This document shows positions 26,288 through 35,894 of a stretch of DNA of 64,000 nucleotides, piece by piece. The translations under genes and the position numbers were made by a program. Each line of letters starts with the position of its first letter. The first letter of the stretch is position 1. The notes beneath the pieces are model-generated. The model ran no database searches. It saw nothing but the letters and a program-made list of their open reading frames with translations, and was not told the DNA's origin. This DNA comes from Micavibrio_C sp046294845 (GTDB lineage Bacteria; Pseudomonadota; Alphaproteobacteria; Micavibrionales; Micavibrionaceae). The stretch covers positions 1,674,001-1,738,000 of the forward strand of contig JBKBNU010000001.1 in assembly GCA_046294845.1 (NCBI GenBank), written 5' to 3'.

Positions 26288-27673
26288 ATGTCTGTCGTTA
26301 CACGGATTCCTCCTTCTCCTACGGGCCTGATGCATATCGGGACTGCCCGTACTGCTCTTTATAACTGGCTGTTTGCCCAGCACCATAAGGGCCAGATGCA
26401 ATTTCGTATCGAGGATACCGACCGCGCCCGTTATGCGCCTGAATTTGTTGAGTCCATCAAGGATGGCCTTACATGGCTGGGGCTGACATGGGACGGCCCT
26501 ATCCTTTCACAATTCGAACGCCGTGATCGTCATGCCGAAGTTGCTCATGATTTGCTCAAGGCAGGGAAAGCCTATTACTGCTATTGCTCGCCTGAAGAAC
26601 TCGAAGCCATGCGCGAAAAAGCCAAAACCGAAGGTTCGCAAGCGTTTTATGATCGCCGCTGGCGCGATAGCGATGCCACACCACCCGCCGATGTAAAGCC
26701 GGTGATCAGGATTAAGGCCCCGATTGGCGGTGAAAGCACAGTGAAAGATCATGTGCAAGGTGAAGTCGTTGTGAACAATGAACAACTTGATGACTTCATT
26801 ATCCTGCGTTCCGATGGCACACCCACTTATATGCTGGCGGTTGTGGTTGACGATCATGATATGGGCGTGACCCATGTTATTCGCGGTGACGATCACCTGA
26901 ACAATACCTTCCGCCAGAACATTATTTACGATGCCATGGGTTGGAAGATTCCCGAATATGCACACTTGCCGCTTATTCTCGGGCCGGATGGCGCGAAACT
27001 TTCCAAACGTCATGGTGCGACCGGTGTGGCCGAGTATGCCAACATGGGCTACCTGCCCGAAGCCATGCGGAACTATCTGCTGCGTCTGGGCTGGAGTCAT
27101 GGTGATGATGAAATCATCCCGACCCCGCAAGCGATTGAATGGTTTGACCTTGACCATGTACATCGCTCGCCTGCGCGTTTTGACTTTGCCAAACTGGAGA
27201 GCATTAACGCCCATTATATCAAGGAAGCCGATAACAATCGGCTGGTTGATCTGGTTGTTCCCTTTATTGAAAAGAAGGGGATAACGGTTGATGACCTCGG
27301 GCGCCAGCGCTTGCTGGCTGGTATGGACGAACTGAAAAACCGCGCCAAAACCCTGCTGCAGATGGCTGATGAAGGGGCGTTCTATTGTAAATCCGTCCCG
27401 CTTGATTTTGATGAAAAAGCCAAATCCAATCTCGACCAGACTGTCCTGAAAATCCTTGCCGAAAAGTTCAACCAACTTGAGAACTTCACACCTGAAAGCA
27501 TTGAAAAAGCATGCAAAGATGTTGCCAACGATCTTCAGGACGGCAAGCTGGGAAAGGTCGCCATGCCGCTGCGCGCAGCTCTGACCGGCACCACTGTTTC
27601 CCCGTCGGTTTTCCATGCTGCCGTCATTTTGGGCAAGGACGAGGTATTAAGGCGCCTATCCTCTGCTTATTGA
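26288..27673 (+). CDS. gltX: Glutamyl-tRNA synthetase
   Basis: A 461-residue class I synthetase charging tRNA-Glu. The HIGH motif is HIGT at 16-19 and the KMSKS motif is KLSKR at 237-241. The C-terminal helical anticodon-binding part covers about 320-461. Start MSVVTRIPPSPTG matches the family. It occupies the usual alphaproteobacterial place between comEC and gltA, except that a peptidase gene follows it here. Confidence 0.97.
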   Translation: MSVVTRIPPSPTGLMHIGTARTALYNWLFAQHHKGQMQFRIEDTDRARYAPEFVESIKDGLTWLGLTWDGPILSQFERRDRHAEVAHDLLKAGKAYYCYCSPEELEAMREKAKTEGSQAFYDRRWRDSDATPPADVKPVIRIKAPIGGESTVKDHVQGEVVVNNEQLDDFIILRSDGTPTYMLAVVVDDHDMGVTHVIRGDDHLNNTFRQNIIYDAMGWKIPEYAHLPLILGPDGAKLSKRHGATGVAEYANMGYLPEAMRNYLLRLGWSHGDDEIIPTPQAIEWFDLDHVHRSPARFDFAKLESINAHYIKEADNNRLVDLVVPFIEKKGITVDDLGRQRLLAGMDELKNRAKTLLQMADEGAFYCKSVPLDFDEKAKSNLDQTVLKILAEKFNQLENFTPESIEKACKDVANDLQDGKLGKVAMPLRAALTGTTVSPSVFHAAVILGKDEVLRRLSSAY

Positions 27674-27729
27674 CATAATGCATGTATATGTGTTACTAAA
27701 ATCCTGAATTCAAATATCAGGAAAACAGC

Positions 27730-28962
27730 ATGAAGCCCAGCCTGTACGGTCTAAGGAACTACATCGGGATTGCCACTCATTATAGCGTCATGGCTGGCGT
27801 TGCCGCAGCCGCCTGCGCCTTGGCCAGCCCCTGGGTTGTAGGCGGCGCTGCCCTTTTCTCAACCGGATATTTTTGGGCGCAAATTAAGGGCAGCAAGGAA
27901 ATTATGGAGGAAACACTCCAGCCCCACCCCGAAAACCATAGCCGCGCCCCGCGCTTGGGCCAGATTGCCCGCGAACTTTATAAAGCTTCAGGCCTTAACG
28001 CCGATAAATGGCCAATCTATGATTTTCGTGCCAAGGACATCACCCGTCACGATTCAGCCGAGCAGGCCGACAGGAAGCGCGAGATCAATAAAATGCTGCA
28101 GATATCGCGCTTTATGCCGAATGCGGCAGCACTTAACCTCGGCAAGCCTGTCATCATGATTTCTGAGCCCTTACTTGAACTGCTGAATGATGATGAAGAG
28201 AAAGCCGTTCTCGCGCATGAGTTCGCCCATGCCGGAGCGCGCCATCAGCACGTGACCATCCCTTTAAAGATGACTGCCGCCATTTCACGTCTGACCAATC
28301 AGATATCATTACTAACAGCCCTGTTTGCCGGCGGTGTCATGACTTTTCTTGGTGGGCTGGGCGTTACCATAGGTACGGCTATCGTTTATAAAAAAACCCA
28401 TCCTGACTACACCAGCCAAAAGCCTGAAACGAAAGAGGATCGTGAAAAATCTATAAGGCTCAACAGAAATACAAATGCTTTGGCAGGACTAACAGGGCTG
28501 GCCTTCTTTGCAACCGTTAACCCCGCATTAGCACCTTTATGGGCCTCCATAATGGTCTTGCACAAAGTGAGCAAAGTGACCGAAGGGGGCCTCAGCCGCT
28601 CGCTGGAGTATCAGGCCGATAAGGGTGCTGTTAAACTCGGGGCCAACCCTTTGGCCCTTATTACTTCGCTAAGAAAACTGGAAACCCTTCAGGAGCGTTC
28701 TATTGCCAAAGTTTTCGGTGGTAAAGAAAACATGCCGGAGAAGGATTTTATAGACCGTGCATGGGCCAGAGCCATTTCAACCCACCCCACCACAAAACAA
28801 CGTGTAGGACGCTTGACAGAGCTTGCCCGCAAGCATGGTTACAGCAAGGAAGAAATCTTACATGCCACACAGGGGCCTCTGGATCTCTCTCCCAATGCGT
28901 ACATCCCTTTTGAGACTATTCATAAGATGGCATCAAGGATTACACCCTCACCCACCCTCTAA
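27730..28962 (+). CDS. M48 family membrane zinc metalloprotease
   Basis: A 410-residue protein with a hydrophobic N-terminal hairpin (about 14-50), the zinc motif HEFAH at 163-167, further hydrophobic segments at about 196-220 and 252-280, and the third zinc ligand E293 in SLEYQADKGA. This is the HtpX/Ste24-like M48 layout, with membrane segments between HEXXH and the third ligand. The C-terminal RAISTHPTTKQRVGRL is a usual M48 ending. Its role would be membrane protein quality control, but the substrate is unknown. It separates gltX from gltA, which are commonly close neighbours. Confidence 0.88.
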   Translation: MKPSLYGLRNYIGIATHYSVMAGVAAAACALASPWVVGGAALFSTGYFWAQIKGSKEIMEETLQPHPENHSRAPRLGQIARELYKASGLNADKWPIYDFRAKDITRHDSAEQADRKREINKMLQISRFMPNAAALNLGKPVIMISEPLLELLNDDEEKAVLAHEFAHAGARHQHVTIPLKMTAAISRLTNQISLLTALFAGGVMTFLGGLGVTIGTAIVYKKTHPDYTSQKPETKEDREKSIRLNRNTNALAGLTGLAFFATVNPALAPLWASIMVLHKVSKVTEGGLSRSLEYQADKGAVKLGANPLALITSLRKLETLQERSIAKVFGGKENMPEKDFIDRAWARAISTHPTTKQRVGRLTELARKHGYSKEEILHATQGPLDLSPNAYIPFETIHKMASRITPSPTL

Positions 28963-29032
28963 TACTTGATATTCTGAAAAATACTTTATCCATATTTTTT
29001 TAACTATCCTGCCCTACAATCCGGTTCACGGT

Positions 29033-29061
29033 TTGATCTTGCTGCACAGCAGGATTATATT
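29033..29061 (+). promoter_or_regulatory. Candidate sigma-70-type promoter of gltA
   Basis: TTGATC and TATATT are separated by exactly 17 bases, about 40 bases before the gltA ATG. The spacer holds a small inverted repeat TGCTG-CA-CAGCA that could bind a regulator. Confidence 0.5.
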
Positions 29062-29100
29062 TCTACTTAGTGAATCACTTTATTCCCCATAGGATTTCCC

Positions 29101-30426
29101 ATGTCCAAGCCTGAAACCAAAGCCTCCGAAGTTCCTCAAAAAACATTCACACTGACTGACGACGAGTCAGGTCAAAGCTGGAAGCTTCCGGTTCTGGATG
29201 GCAGCACAGGTCCAAAAACTATTGACGTGCGCAAGCTTTATGATGAAACGGGAATGTTTACATTCGACCCCAGCTATACATCGACCGCGAGCTGCAAATC
29301 ACGTATCACCTATATCGATGGTGACAAGGGCATCCTGATGCACCGTGGTTATAAAATCGAGCAATTGGCCGAGCAGAGCACATTCCTCGAAGTGGCTTAT
29401 GCCCTGCTCTATGGTGATCTGCCAAATTACGACCAGTATCAGGAATTCGTACACAATATCACCTATCACACCATGGTGCATGAGCAGTTGCACTTCTTCT
29501 TCCGTGGCTTCCGCCGTGATGCCCACCCCATGGCCGTGATGTGCGGCGTTGTTGCCGCCCTGTCAGCATTCTATCACGACTCTCTTGATATCTGGGATCC
29601 GGCGCAGCGCGAAATTTCCGCACACCGCTTGATCGCGAAGCTGCCTACGCTGGCAGCGATGTCCTATAAATATTCGATCGGCCAGCCATTCATGTATCCC
29701 CGTAATGATCTGAGCTTCTCCGAAAACTTCCTTTATATGTGTTTTGGTGTTCCGGCAGAACCCTACAAGGTTAATCCGGTACTGGCCCGCGCTATGGATA
29801 AGATCTTTATCCTGCATGCCGACCATGAACAAAACGCCTCGACATCGACAGTACGTATCGCGGGTTCATCACAGGCCAACCCGTTTGCCTGTATCGCCGC
29901 CGGCATTGCTTCGCTCTGGGGTCCTGCTCACGGTGGCGCCAACCAAGCCGTTCTCGAGATGCTGGAGCAGATTGGCCACAAGGACAACATTCCTGAATTC
30001 CTGCAAAAGGTAAAAGACAAACAGGACAACACACGCCTGATGGGCTTTGGCCATCGTGTTTATAAAAACCATGACCCTCGTGCCCAAGTGCTGAAGAAAT
30101 CCTGTGATGAGGTCTTAAGTGAACTTGGCATCAACGACCCATTGCTGGAACTGGCTATGGAGCTGGAAAAAATTGCTCTGCAGGATCAATACTTTATTGA
30201 TCGCAAGCTGTTCCCGAACGTGGACTTCTATTCCGGCATCATCCTTAAGGCGATGGGCTTCCCCGTCAGTATGTTTACAGTGTTGTTTGCTGTTGCCCGT
30301 ACAGTCGGCTGGATCTCCCAATGGAAAGAAATGATCGAGGAGCCGACACTAAAAATCGGCCGCCCCCGCCAGCTCTACACAGGGGCGACAGAACGAGCTT
30401 TCGTCCCCATAGACAAACGAAAATAA
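29101..30426 (+). CDS. gltA: Citrate synthase (type II)
   Basis: A 441-residue TCA-cycle enzyme that condenses acetyl-CoA and oxaloacetate. It has the N-terminal beta-domain typical of hexameric Gram-negative enzymes, the HADHEQNASTSTVR segment near 239-252, GPAHGGANQAVLEML near 278, the catalytic histidine in GFGHRVYKNHDPRA near 318-330, and the catalytic Asp region DFYSGI near 376. It has its own promoter and terminator. Its substrate acetyl-CoA is produced by the pdh operon elsewhere in this window. Confidence 0.98.
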   Translation: MSKPETKASEVPQKTFTLTDDESGQSWKLPVLDGSTGPKTIDVRKLYDETGMFTFDPSYTSTASCKSRITYIDGDKGILMHRGYKIEQLAEQSTFLEVAYALLYGDLPNYDQYQEFVHNITYHTMVHEQLHFFFRGFRRDAHPMAVMCGVVAALSAFYHDSLDIWDPAQREISAHRLIAKLPTLAAMSYKYSIGQPFMYPRNDLSFSENFLYMCFGVPAEPYKVNPVLARAMDKIFILHADHEQNASTSTVRIAGSSQANPFACIAAGIASLWGPAHGGANQAVLEMLEQIGHKDNIPEFLQKVKDKQDNTRLMGFGHRVYKNHDPRAQVLKKSCDEVLSELGINDPLLELAMELEKIALQDQYFIDRKLFPNVDFYSGIILKAMGFPVSMFTVLFAVARTVGWISQWKEMIEEPTLKIGRPRQLYTGATERAFVPIDKRK

Positions 30427-30448
30427 ACACTTCCAGAATCTCAAGAGA

Positions 30449-30474
30449 ATGCCACCTTCAAGGGTGGCATTTTT
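30449..30474 (+). terminator. Rho-independent terminator of gltA
   Basis: An 8-bp stem ATGCCACC-N6-GGTGGCAT is followed by TTTT, 22 bases after the gltA stop. The stop codon of the convergent acyltransferase gene lies in its T-tract. Confidence 0.88.
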
Positions 30475-31546
30475 ATGCTTTGGCCAAAGACGCAATCAAA
30501 GTTCTTGCAGGCCGTTCGATCACATAATAGAGCACCGCAGCACTCACTATGGTCAATCCTACATACAGAGCCGGCAACACAACATAGAAACCTATATCGC
30601 GACCAAAAACAGAAGCAATATCCTTAAGCCACCAATTCATAATCTGGATAAATAATATTTGATGCACCATATACAGACAGTAAGAAATTTCACCAAGCCA
30701 TATAAATGGTTTACACGATAAAACCCTGTAACCCCAGCCGCAGCCAAAACCATTTGCATTCAAAGAAGCCGCCGCATAGATCAGCACGGCAAAAGATAAA
30801 ACGGTAAGAAAATCAGGCACCTGAAATACAATAAATCCTGCTGAAGCAATCAAAGATAAAAGAAGGGTCACTTGTGCATGCTTACAAGATGCATTCTCTC
30901 TCATAAAGTTATAGATGGCCATTCCCATTAAAAATTCTGGCAAAATGCGGATACATGAAAAATCATAGGTCCAATGCGTTAATGGTCTATCCGCCCAGAA
31001 CGACGATGATAACCACATAAGAACAAATAGTAAGACAGAGCCTCCCAGCAATATTAGGGAATGTTGCCTAAATTTTAAAAATAGAGCAGAGAGAAAAGGA
31101 AACAAAAGATAGGCAAACCATTCGGCACTCACTGACCAAGAGGGCATATTGTAACCCAGGCCTTCTTCAATCCCCCATCCATGCACCAGAAGAATGTGAG
31201 AAAGCAGATGTTTCCATGAATCTTCAGTAAATCCTTTTGTACTAAAAACAAGAAACGCTGCTACGGCTGTTAGGAAGAGATGGACAGGATATATTTTGGC
31301 AAGTCGTTTGATATAGAATGATTTTATATTGAATTTATTAGTGAGCAAGCTCTCGGAATAGACGTGCAGCAGGATAAAACCGCTAAGAATAAAGAAAAAA
31401 TCTACACCCAAGTAAAATTTTTCAAAAAAGTCCCAGCCCTTCACAGCACCAAATACAACGAAATAATGATAGAATACTATCATTAGGGCAGCAAGAAACC
31501 TCAGGGATGTTAAGGGTTTAATATCCTGTGGGATAGAATCATTCAT
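30473..31546 (-). CDS. Membrane acyltransferase 3 family (OafA/NodX-like)
   Basis: A 357-residue integral membrane acyltransferase. The family opening (TSLRFLAALMIVFYHY, about 12-27) holds the conserved arginine and histidine, and LGVDFFFILSGFILLHVY follows near 46-63. About ten membrane helices are visible. Such enzymes O-acylate surface sugars or lipids. It starts 1 base after the lpxB stop, so it is the last gene of the lipid A cluster, which suggests the acceptor may be lipopolysaccharide or another envelope glycan. Base composition looks slightly more A+T-rich than its neighbours. Confidence 0.88.
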   Translation of the reverse strand: MNDSIPQDIKPLTSLRFLAALMIVFYHYFVVFGAVKGWDFFEKFYLGVDFFFILSGFILLHVYSESLLTNKFNIKSFYIKRLAKIYPVHLFLTAVAAFLVFSTKGFTEDSWKHLLSHILLVHGWGIEEGLGYNMPSWSVSAEWFAYLLFPFLSALFLKFRQHSLILLGGSVLLFVLMWLSSSFWADRPLTHWTYDFSCIRILPEFLMGMAIYNFMRENASCKHAQVTLLLSLIASAGFIVFQVPDFLTVLSFAVLIYAAASLNANGFGCGWGYRVLSCKPFIWLGEISYCLYMVHQILFIQIMNWWLKDIASVFGRDIGFYVVLPALYVGLTIVSAAVLYYVIERPARTLIASLAKA

Positions 31547-31547
31547 T

Positions 31548-32702
31548 TCACATCAAGCTCAAGACAAACCGAGCAGCTTGCTGAGATGGCAGGCCACCAT
31601 TTTCACCCTGAATTAAATGACAGGCCGTACGGAAGCCGTCTTTCTGGTATTTGACAGCATTGTAATCACGCAAATAAAGCCCCGCGGCATCAGCCAGTTT
31701 TTCCGCTGTGCAGTCTTGCTGGATAAATTCGGGTACCAATGGATAATCCAGAAGAATATTCATCAGATGCGCATATTTGGTTTTTACCCTTGGGCGAACC
31801 ATGGCATAAGTCAGACTATTCACTTTATAGCCTATAATATGTGGCACACCTGCCACACCCAGTTCGAGCCCTACCGTTCCCGATGTGGCTATTGCCACAT
31901 CCATCGCCGCAAAAGCATGAAACTTATGATTGGGATCGGTGATGACAGTCGTGGTGCAAGGCATCTCCTGCAACAGATTGCGCGCCAGCTTTTCTACGTG
32001 TGGCAAAGTCACGGTAATAACGTGCAGATCTTTATGCTCTTTGGACAGAATTTCAGCAGCATTGCGCAATAGCGGCCCCACACGATTAAGCTCTCCTACC
32101 CTGCTACCAAACAATAACCCAAGAACTTTTTTATTTGCCGGAATATTATAGTGCAAGCGCACGCCCGAAGGATCGGTATGATCCCAACCTTCTTCGAGAA
32201 CGGAATGCCCAACAAAAGACGATTTCATACCTTCACGAAGAAAATATCCTGGCTCAAAAGGCAAAAGGCATAAAATGCCATCATACAGTCCAGCAACTTT
32301 TTTAGCCCGTTCTTCACGCCATGCCCACACCGTGGGCGCTACATAATGAACCAATTTTCCTTTATAGCCTTTCTGGCGTAGAGCTTTGGCCACCCTGAAA
32401 CAAAAATCGGGAGAATCGATTGTCACAACAACATCAGGTGCCTTTTCAAGGATATCGGTTACAGCCTGGTTTATTCTTTGCAGGATCAAAGGTAACCGTG
32501 GAAGAACTTCCGCAACACCCATCACTGATAAATCTTCCATCGGGAACAAATTGGTCAGGCCATGACCTTTCATAGCTGCTCCGCCCACACCATTAAATGA
32601 GATATGGCCACCAAGCATCTGTTGCAATGATTGCATCAGGCGCCCACCCAAACGGTCACCTGAAGCCTCGCCAGCTATCAGATAAATTTTGGGGCTATTC
32701 AT
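31548..32702 (-). CDS. lpxB: Lipid-A-disaccharide synthase
   Basis: A 384-residue glycosyltransferase joining UDP-diacylglucosamine and lipid X. The start is the ATG of MNSPKIYLIAGEASGD; a TTG two codons upstream is less likely. Family marks are AGEASGDRLGG near 9-19, FNGVGGAAM, VVTIDSPDF, HYVAPTVWAWR, LLFGSRVGE and the ATSGTVGLE nucleotide-binding motif. It overlaps the end of lpxI by 8 bases. Confidence 0.97.
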   Translation of the reverse strand: MNSPKIYLIAGEASGDRLGGRLMQSLQQMLGGHISFNGVGGAAMKGHGLTNLFPMEDLSVMGVAEVLPRLPLILQRINQAVTDILEKAPDVVVTIDSPDFCFRVAKALRQKGYKGKLVHYVAPTVWAWREERAKKVAGLYDGILCLLPFEPGYFLREGMKSSFVGHSVLEEGWDHTDPSGVRLHYNIPANKKVLGLLFGSRVGELNRVGPLLRNAAEILSKEHKDLHVITVTLPHVEKLARNLLQEMPCTTTVITDPNHKFHAFAAMDVAIATSGTVGLELGVAGVPHIIGYKVNSLTYAMVRPRVKTKYAHLMNILLDYPLVPEFIQQDCTAEKLADAAGLYLRDYNAVKYQKDGFRTACHLIQGENGGLPSQQAARFVLSLM

Positions 32703-33543
32703 CGGCAATATCCTCAGGCGTCAGGGCCATAACAAAAATCTTGTGGTGATTGGCCAGTGCTGCCGTTTCATGCGGATCTACAATCAAACTACGTCCCGCT
32801 TCAATTGCTATTCCGACAAGCCCGGTTTCAGCACAAAGCGTTACAGTATCAGGGCCGATTGTCGGCAGATCCAGACTTTCGTCTTGTCCAGGTTTTGCCA
32901 GCTTGACCAGCACACCGCTGTTACCCTTGCGACGATAAGGGCCACAGCGACGGATCAATTCATCTGTCCCTTCCGCAGCCTCAATACCAAGGGTGACACC
33001 ATCCTGAATAATAATCGATTGCCCGATATCCTCGGCCCCCAAGGTGCGAAGAACCCTGATACCACGCTTGATATCCGGCCAGTCATGTTTGGCAGGTTTG
33101 AGCTTTCCCAAAGGCCCCGCAGCAGACAGAAGATCGCCAGCGAATTCCTGAACGCCATGGATGCGGAAACCTTCACGTTCCAGCTCATCCTTCATGGCCT
33201 TGAGCAATCCATCATCACCCAAAGCGCGCAGAGAGACGCGCGCAAAAAATCGCGCCGTGCGTAGATCAGGCTTAAGCTCCATCAAGGCAGGGCGCTTAAT
33301 GGCGCCAATCATCACCAGATCACGAATTTCATGTGATTTAAGGGTATTGATAATCGTTCCGGCTTGGCCGATCCGGCTATTAATATAAGAACGTCCTTCA
33401 TAAACCGCCTTGTCAGTTTGACCTTCAAAACCGACGACAAAAACTTCGATATTCTTCTGATCACAAACCGCCAGCAATCTTGATGGCAGATTGCCGCCAC
33501 CGGCAATCACACCCAGACGCCGGATTTCCGGTTCAAAACTCAT
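32695..33543 (-). CDS. lpxI: UDP-2,3-diacylglucosamine diphosphatase LpxI
   Basis: A 282-residue LpxI (DUF1009) enzyme that cleaves UDP-2,3-diacylglucosamine to lipid X. The start MSFEPEIRRLGVIAGGGNLP is chosen because its ATG overlaps the lpxA stop (ATGA). The N-terminal GGGNLP and the C-terminal domain with LPTIGPDTV and AGRSLIVDP fit the family. Use of LpxI instead of LpxH is the alphaproteobacterial pattern. Confidence 0.95.
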   Translation of the reverse strand: MSFEPEIRRLGVIAGGGNLPSRLLAVCDQKNIEVFVVGFEGQTDKAVYEGRSYINSRIGQAGTIINTLKSHEIRDLVMIGAIKRPALMELKPDLRTARFFARVSLRALGDDGLLKAMKDELEREGFRIHGVQEFAGDLLSAAGPLGKLKPAKHDWPDIKRGIRVLRTLGAEDIGQSIIIQDGVTLGIEAAEGTDELIRRCGPYRRKGNSGVLVKLAKPGQDESLDLPTIGPDTVTLCAETGLVGIAIEAGRSLIVDPHETAALANHHKIFVMALTPEDIADE

Positions 33544-34340
33544 GCGACTTTCTTCGAGGGCTGACATAGCGGGAAATGTGTTTTGGCACGGGCAAACTTA
33601 ACAATATCCATGATGATTTCATTGGATGAAAAATCTGTCTCGACGCTTTCTATGCGCTGGTCCATTGTTCCCTCGTCCCCAAACATCTGGTTGAAGGCCC
33701 TCTGCATCAGGCGTATTTGGTCTTTGTCAAAACCACGGCGCTCAAGCCCTACCAGATTGAGACCCGCCAGAAAGGCTCTTTCGCCCTTGACGCGGCCATA
33801 CGGAATGACGTCATTCTCAACGCCTGACATACCACCGATAACGGCATGAGATCCAATACGAACAAACTGGTGCACTGCTGACAAACCGCCGACCAGAACA
33901 AAGTCGCCAACCGTAACATGTCCCGCAAGCGTGGCATTGTTTGCCATGATGACGTTATTACCCACGCGGCAATCATGCGCGACATGGCAAGACATCATGA
34001 ACAGGCCGTTATTACCAACTACTGTTTCCATGCCCCCACCTTCGGTTCCGGGGTTCATGGTTACATGTTCACGGATGGTATTGTTTTTACCGATGAGCAG
34101 GCGCGATGGTTCTCCTTTGAATTTCAAGTCCTGTGGCGGATGCCCGATGGAAGCAAAGGGATAGATAACCGTGTTTTCGCCAACATGGGTATGTCCATCA
34201 ACACAAACATGGGAAACAAGACGCACATTGTCGTCAAGGCGTACGTGCGGCCCCACAACACAGTAAGGTCCAATCTGGACGTTCTGGCCCAGTTGGGCAC
34301 CTTCGGAAATAATTGCTGTCGGATGAATTACATTGCTCAT
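33540..34340 (-). CDS. lpxA: UDP-N-acetylglucosamine acyltransferase
   Basis: A 266-residue left-handed beta-helix enzyme that adds the first 3-hydroxyacyl chain in lipid A synthesis. Hexapeptide repeats run from about residue 8 to 180 (VHPTAIISEGAQLGQNVQIGP-type turns). The catalytic histidine segment is MSCHVAHDCRVG near 114-125. A helical C-terminal domain follows. It overlaps lpxI by 4 bases. Confidence 0.97.
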   Translation of the reverse strand: MSNVIHPTAIISEGAQLGQNVQIGPYCVVGPHVRLDDNVRLVSHVCVDGHTHVGENTVIYPFASIGHPPQDLKFKGEPSRLLIGKNNTIREHVTMNPGTEGGGMETVVGNNGLFMMSCHVAHDCRVGNNVIMANNATLAGHVTVGDFVLVGGLSAVHQFVRIGSHAVIGGMSGVENDVIPYGRVKGERAFLAGLNLVGLERRGFDKDQIRLMQRAFNQMFGDEGTMDQRIESVETDFSSNEIIMDIVKFARAKTHFPLCQPSKKVA

Positions 34341-34404
34341 AATGTATTTATATAACCCGTTATCAGTGAGAAAAAATCACGGTTTATTGCGTGATGTAAC
34401 AATA

Positions 34405-34854
34405 TTAATTGTCCATAATCATCGCACTGAACTCAGCCTCGGCATGCAGCGTATCTCCTACGCGGGCTTCACCACGGAATTTCCAGACCGCCTTGCGGTT
34501 CTGAATCTTTGTAACATGGATATGCAAGCTATCACCCGGTGTTACCGGCTTGCGGAATTTGGCACTTTCAATGCCCATGAAATAAACCAGTTTACCTTCG
34601 GCTTCTTTACCCAAGGTTTGGACAACCATAATCGCCGCTGTCTGTGCCATAGCTTCAACAATCAATACGCCCGGCATAACCGGAAATTGTGGAAAATGCC
34701 CCTGAAAATGGGGTTCGTTCATGGTGACGTTCTTTAAGCCCACAGCACTTTCGCCCGGCACGAATTCCAAAATTCTATCCACCAGCAATATGGGGTAACG
34801 ATGAGGGATCATCGCCATGATCCGGTTAATATCGATATAGGAGGTTTCAGTCAT
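34405..34854 (-). CDS. fabZ: 3-hydroxyacyl-ACP dehydratase FabZ
   Basis: A 149-residue hot-dog-fold dehydratase of fatty acid synthesis. Visible features are the IPHRYPILLVDRI segment (16-28), the catalytic histidine in EPHFQGHFPQFPVMPGVL (about 47-64) and the glutamate in IVEAMAQ. It lies between lpxD and lpxA, the classical position that links acyl supply to lipid A synthesis. Confidence 0.97.
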   Translation of the reverse strand: MTETSYIDINRIMAMIPHRYPILLVDRILEFVPGESAVGLKNVTMNEPHFQGHFPQFPVMPGVLIVEAMAQTAAIMVVQTLGKEAEGKLVYFMGIESAKFRKPVTPGDSLHIHVTKIQNRKAVWKFRGEARVGDTLHAEAEFSAMIMDN

Positions 34855-34866
34855 GTCGGTACGTCC

Positions 34867-35889
34867 TTACTTACTTTTATTTTCGACCAAACGATTTAAA
34901 TAAGCTGTTTGTTTAAAAAACTGTCTGACAGGAACAGCCGGATAGCCCATAACTTCCTGTCCAGCCTCAATATTACGCAGAATACCTGTTTTCGCAGCCA
35001 CACGAGCACCTGTTCCAATCTTCAGATGTCCGGCAACACCAACCTGCCCCGCCAGAACAACATAATCACCGAGCACAGTGCTCCCCGATATGCCGCATTG
35101 ACCGGCGATAACGCAGCCTCTGCCCATGCGCACGTTGTGTGCGATCTGGACCAGATTATCAATCCATGTGCCGGAACCAATTACCGTATCCGGTCCCGAC
35201 CCGCGATCAATCGTTGTGTTCGCGCCGATTTCAACACCATCACCAATAATCACGCGCCCCAATTGCGGAACCTTCACATATCCCGCAGGGTCGATGGCAA
35301 ACCCAAAACCATCCTGACCAATGCAACAACCACAATAAATGTGAACATGATGACCGATTTCTGCGTAGGAAACGTTAGCGTTCGCGCCAATCCGCGAATA
35401 GGCACCGATTTTTACATTACGCCCGATAACAGCGTTCGGTTCAATCCACACGGACTCACCGATTTCGGCGCCATCACCAATAACAACACCGGCCTCAATC
35501 ACACAGCCCTTACCCAAAGTCACATTCTGGCCTATATGCGCCGCCGGAGATATCTGCGCCTCTGGCAACGGCACAGGATAAAAGGCCTGCGCGATCAGAG
35601 CATAGGCCTTATAAGGCTGCTTGCTGACAATCAGCGCCACGCCTTCAGGTGCAAAAGCCACTGCATCAGGTGATACAATACAAGCCCCAGCCTTGGTGAC
35701 TTTAAAACTGTCCTTGTATTTAATATTATCAAGGAAAGAGACCTGTTTTGGTCCTGCCGCATCCAATGGCGCGACGTCTTCAATCATGCGTCCGGAATCA
35801 GAACCGGAGCCTATTGTGGCTCCGGCGATTTCTGCTAATTCACCGACCGATTTCGCCGATGCACGAATAAAAAAGCGAGGATCGGCCAT
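34867..35889 (-). CDS. lpxD: UDP-3-O-acylglucosamine N-acyltransferase
   Basis: A 340-residue lipid A enzyme: an N-terminal uridine-binding domain (about 1-100) followed by a left-handed beta-helix of hexapeptide repeats. The catalytic histidine region is VQIAHNVRMGRGC near 245-257, and the GQDGFGFA loop lies near 200. The C-terminal helix ends NRLVENKSK. It starts 5 bases after the ompH stop. Confidence 0.97.
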   Translation of the reverse strand: MADPRFFIRASAKSVGELAEIAGATIGSGSDSGRMIEDVAPLDAAGPKQVSFLDNIKYKDSFKVTKAGACIVSPDAVAFAPEGVALIVSKQPYKAYALIAQAFYPVPLPEAQISPAAHIGQNVTLGKGCVIEAGVVIGDGAEIGESVWIEPNAVIGRNVKIGAYSRIGANANVSYAEIGHHVHIYCGCCIGQDGFGFAIDPAGYVKVPQLGRVIIGDGVEIGANTTIDRGSGPDTVIGSGTWIDNLVQIAHNVRMGRGCVIAGQCGISGSTVLGDYVVLAGQVGVAGHLKIGTGARVAAKTGILRNIEAGQEVMGYPAVPVRQFFKQTAYLNRLVENKSK

Positions 35890-35894
35890 AGCGG

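Noticed and set aside
26507..27616. A 369-codon minus-strand frame opposite gltX
   Set aside because: It lies wholly inside gltX in mirror frame and its translation has no family features.
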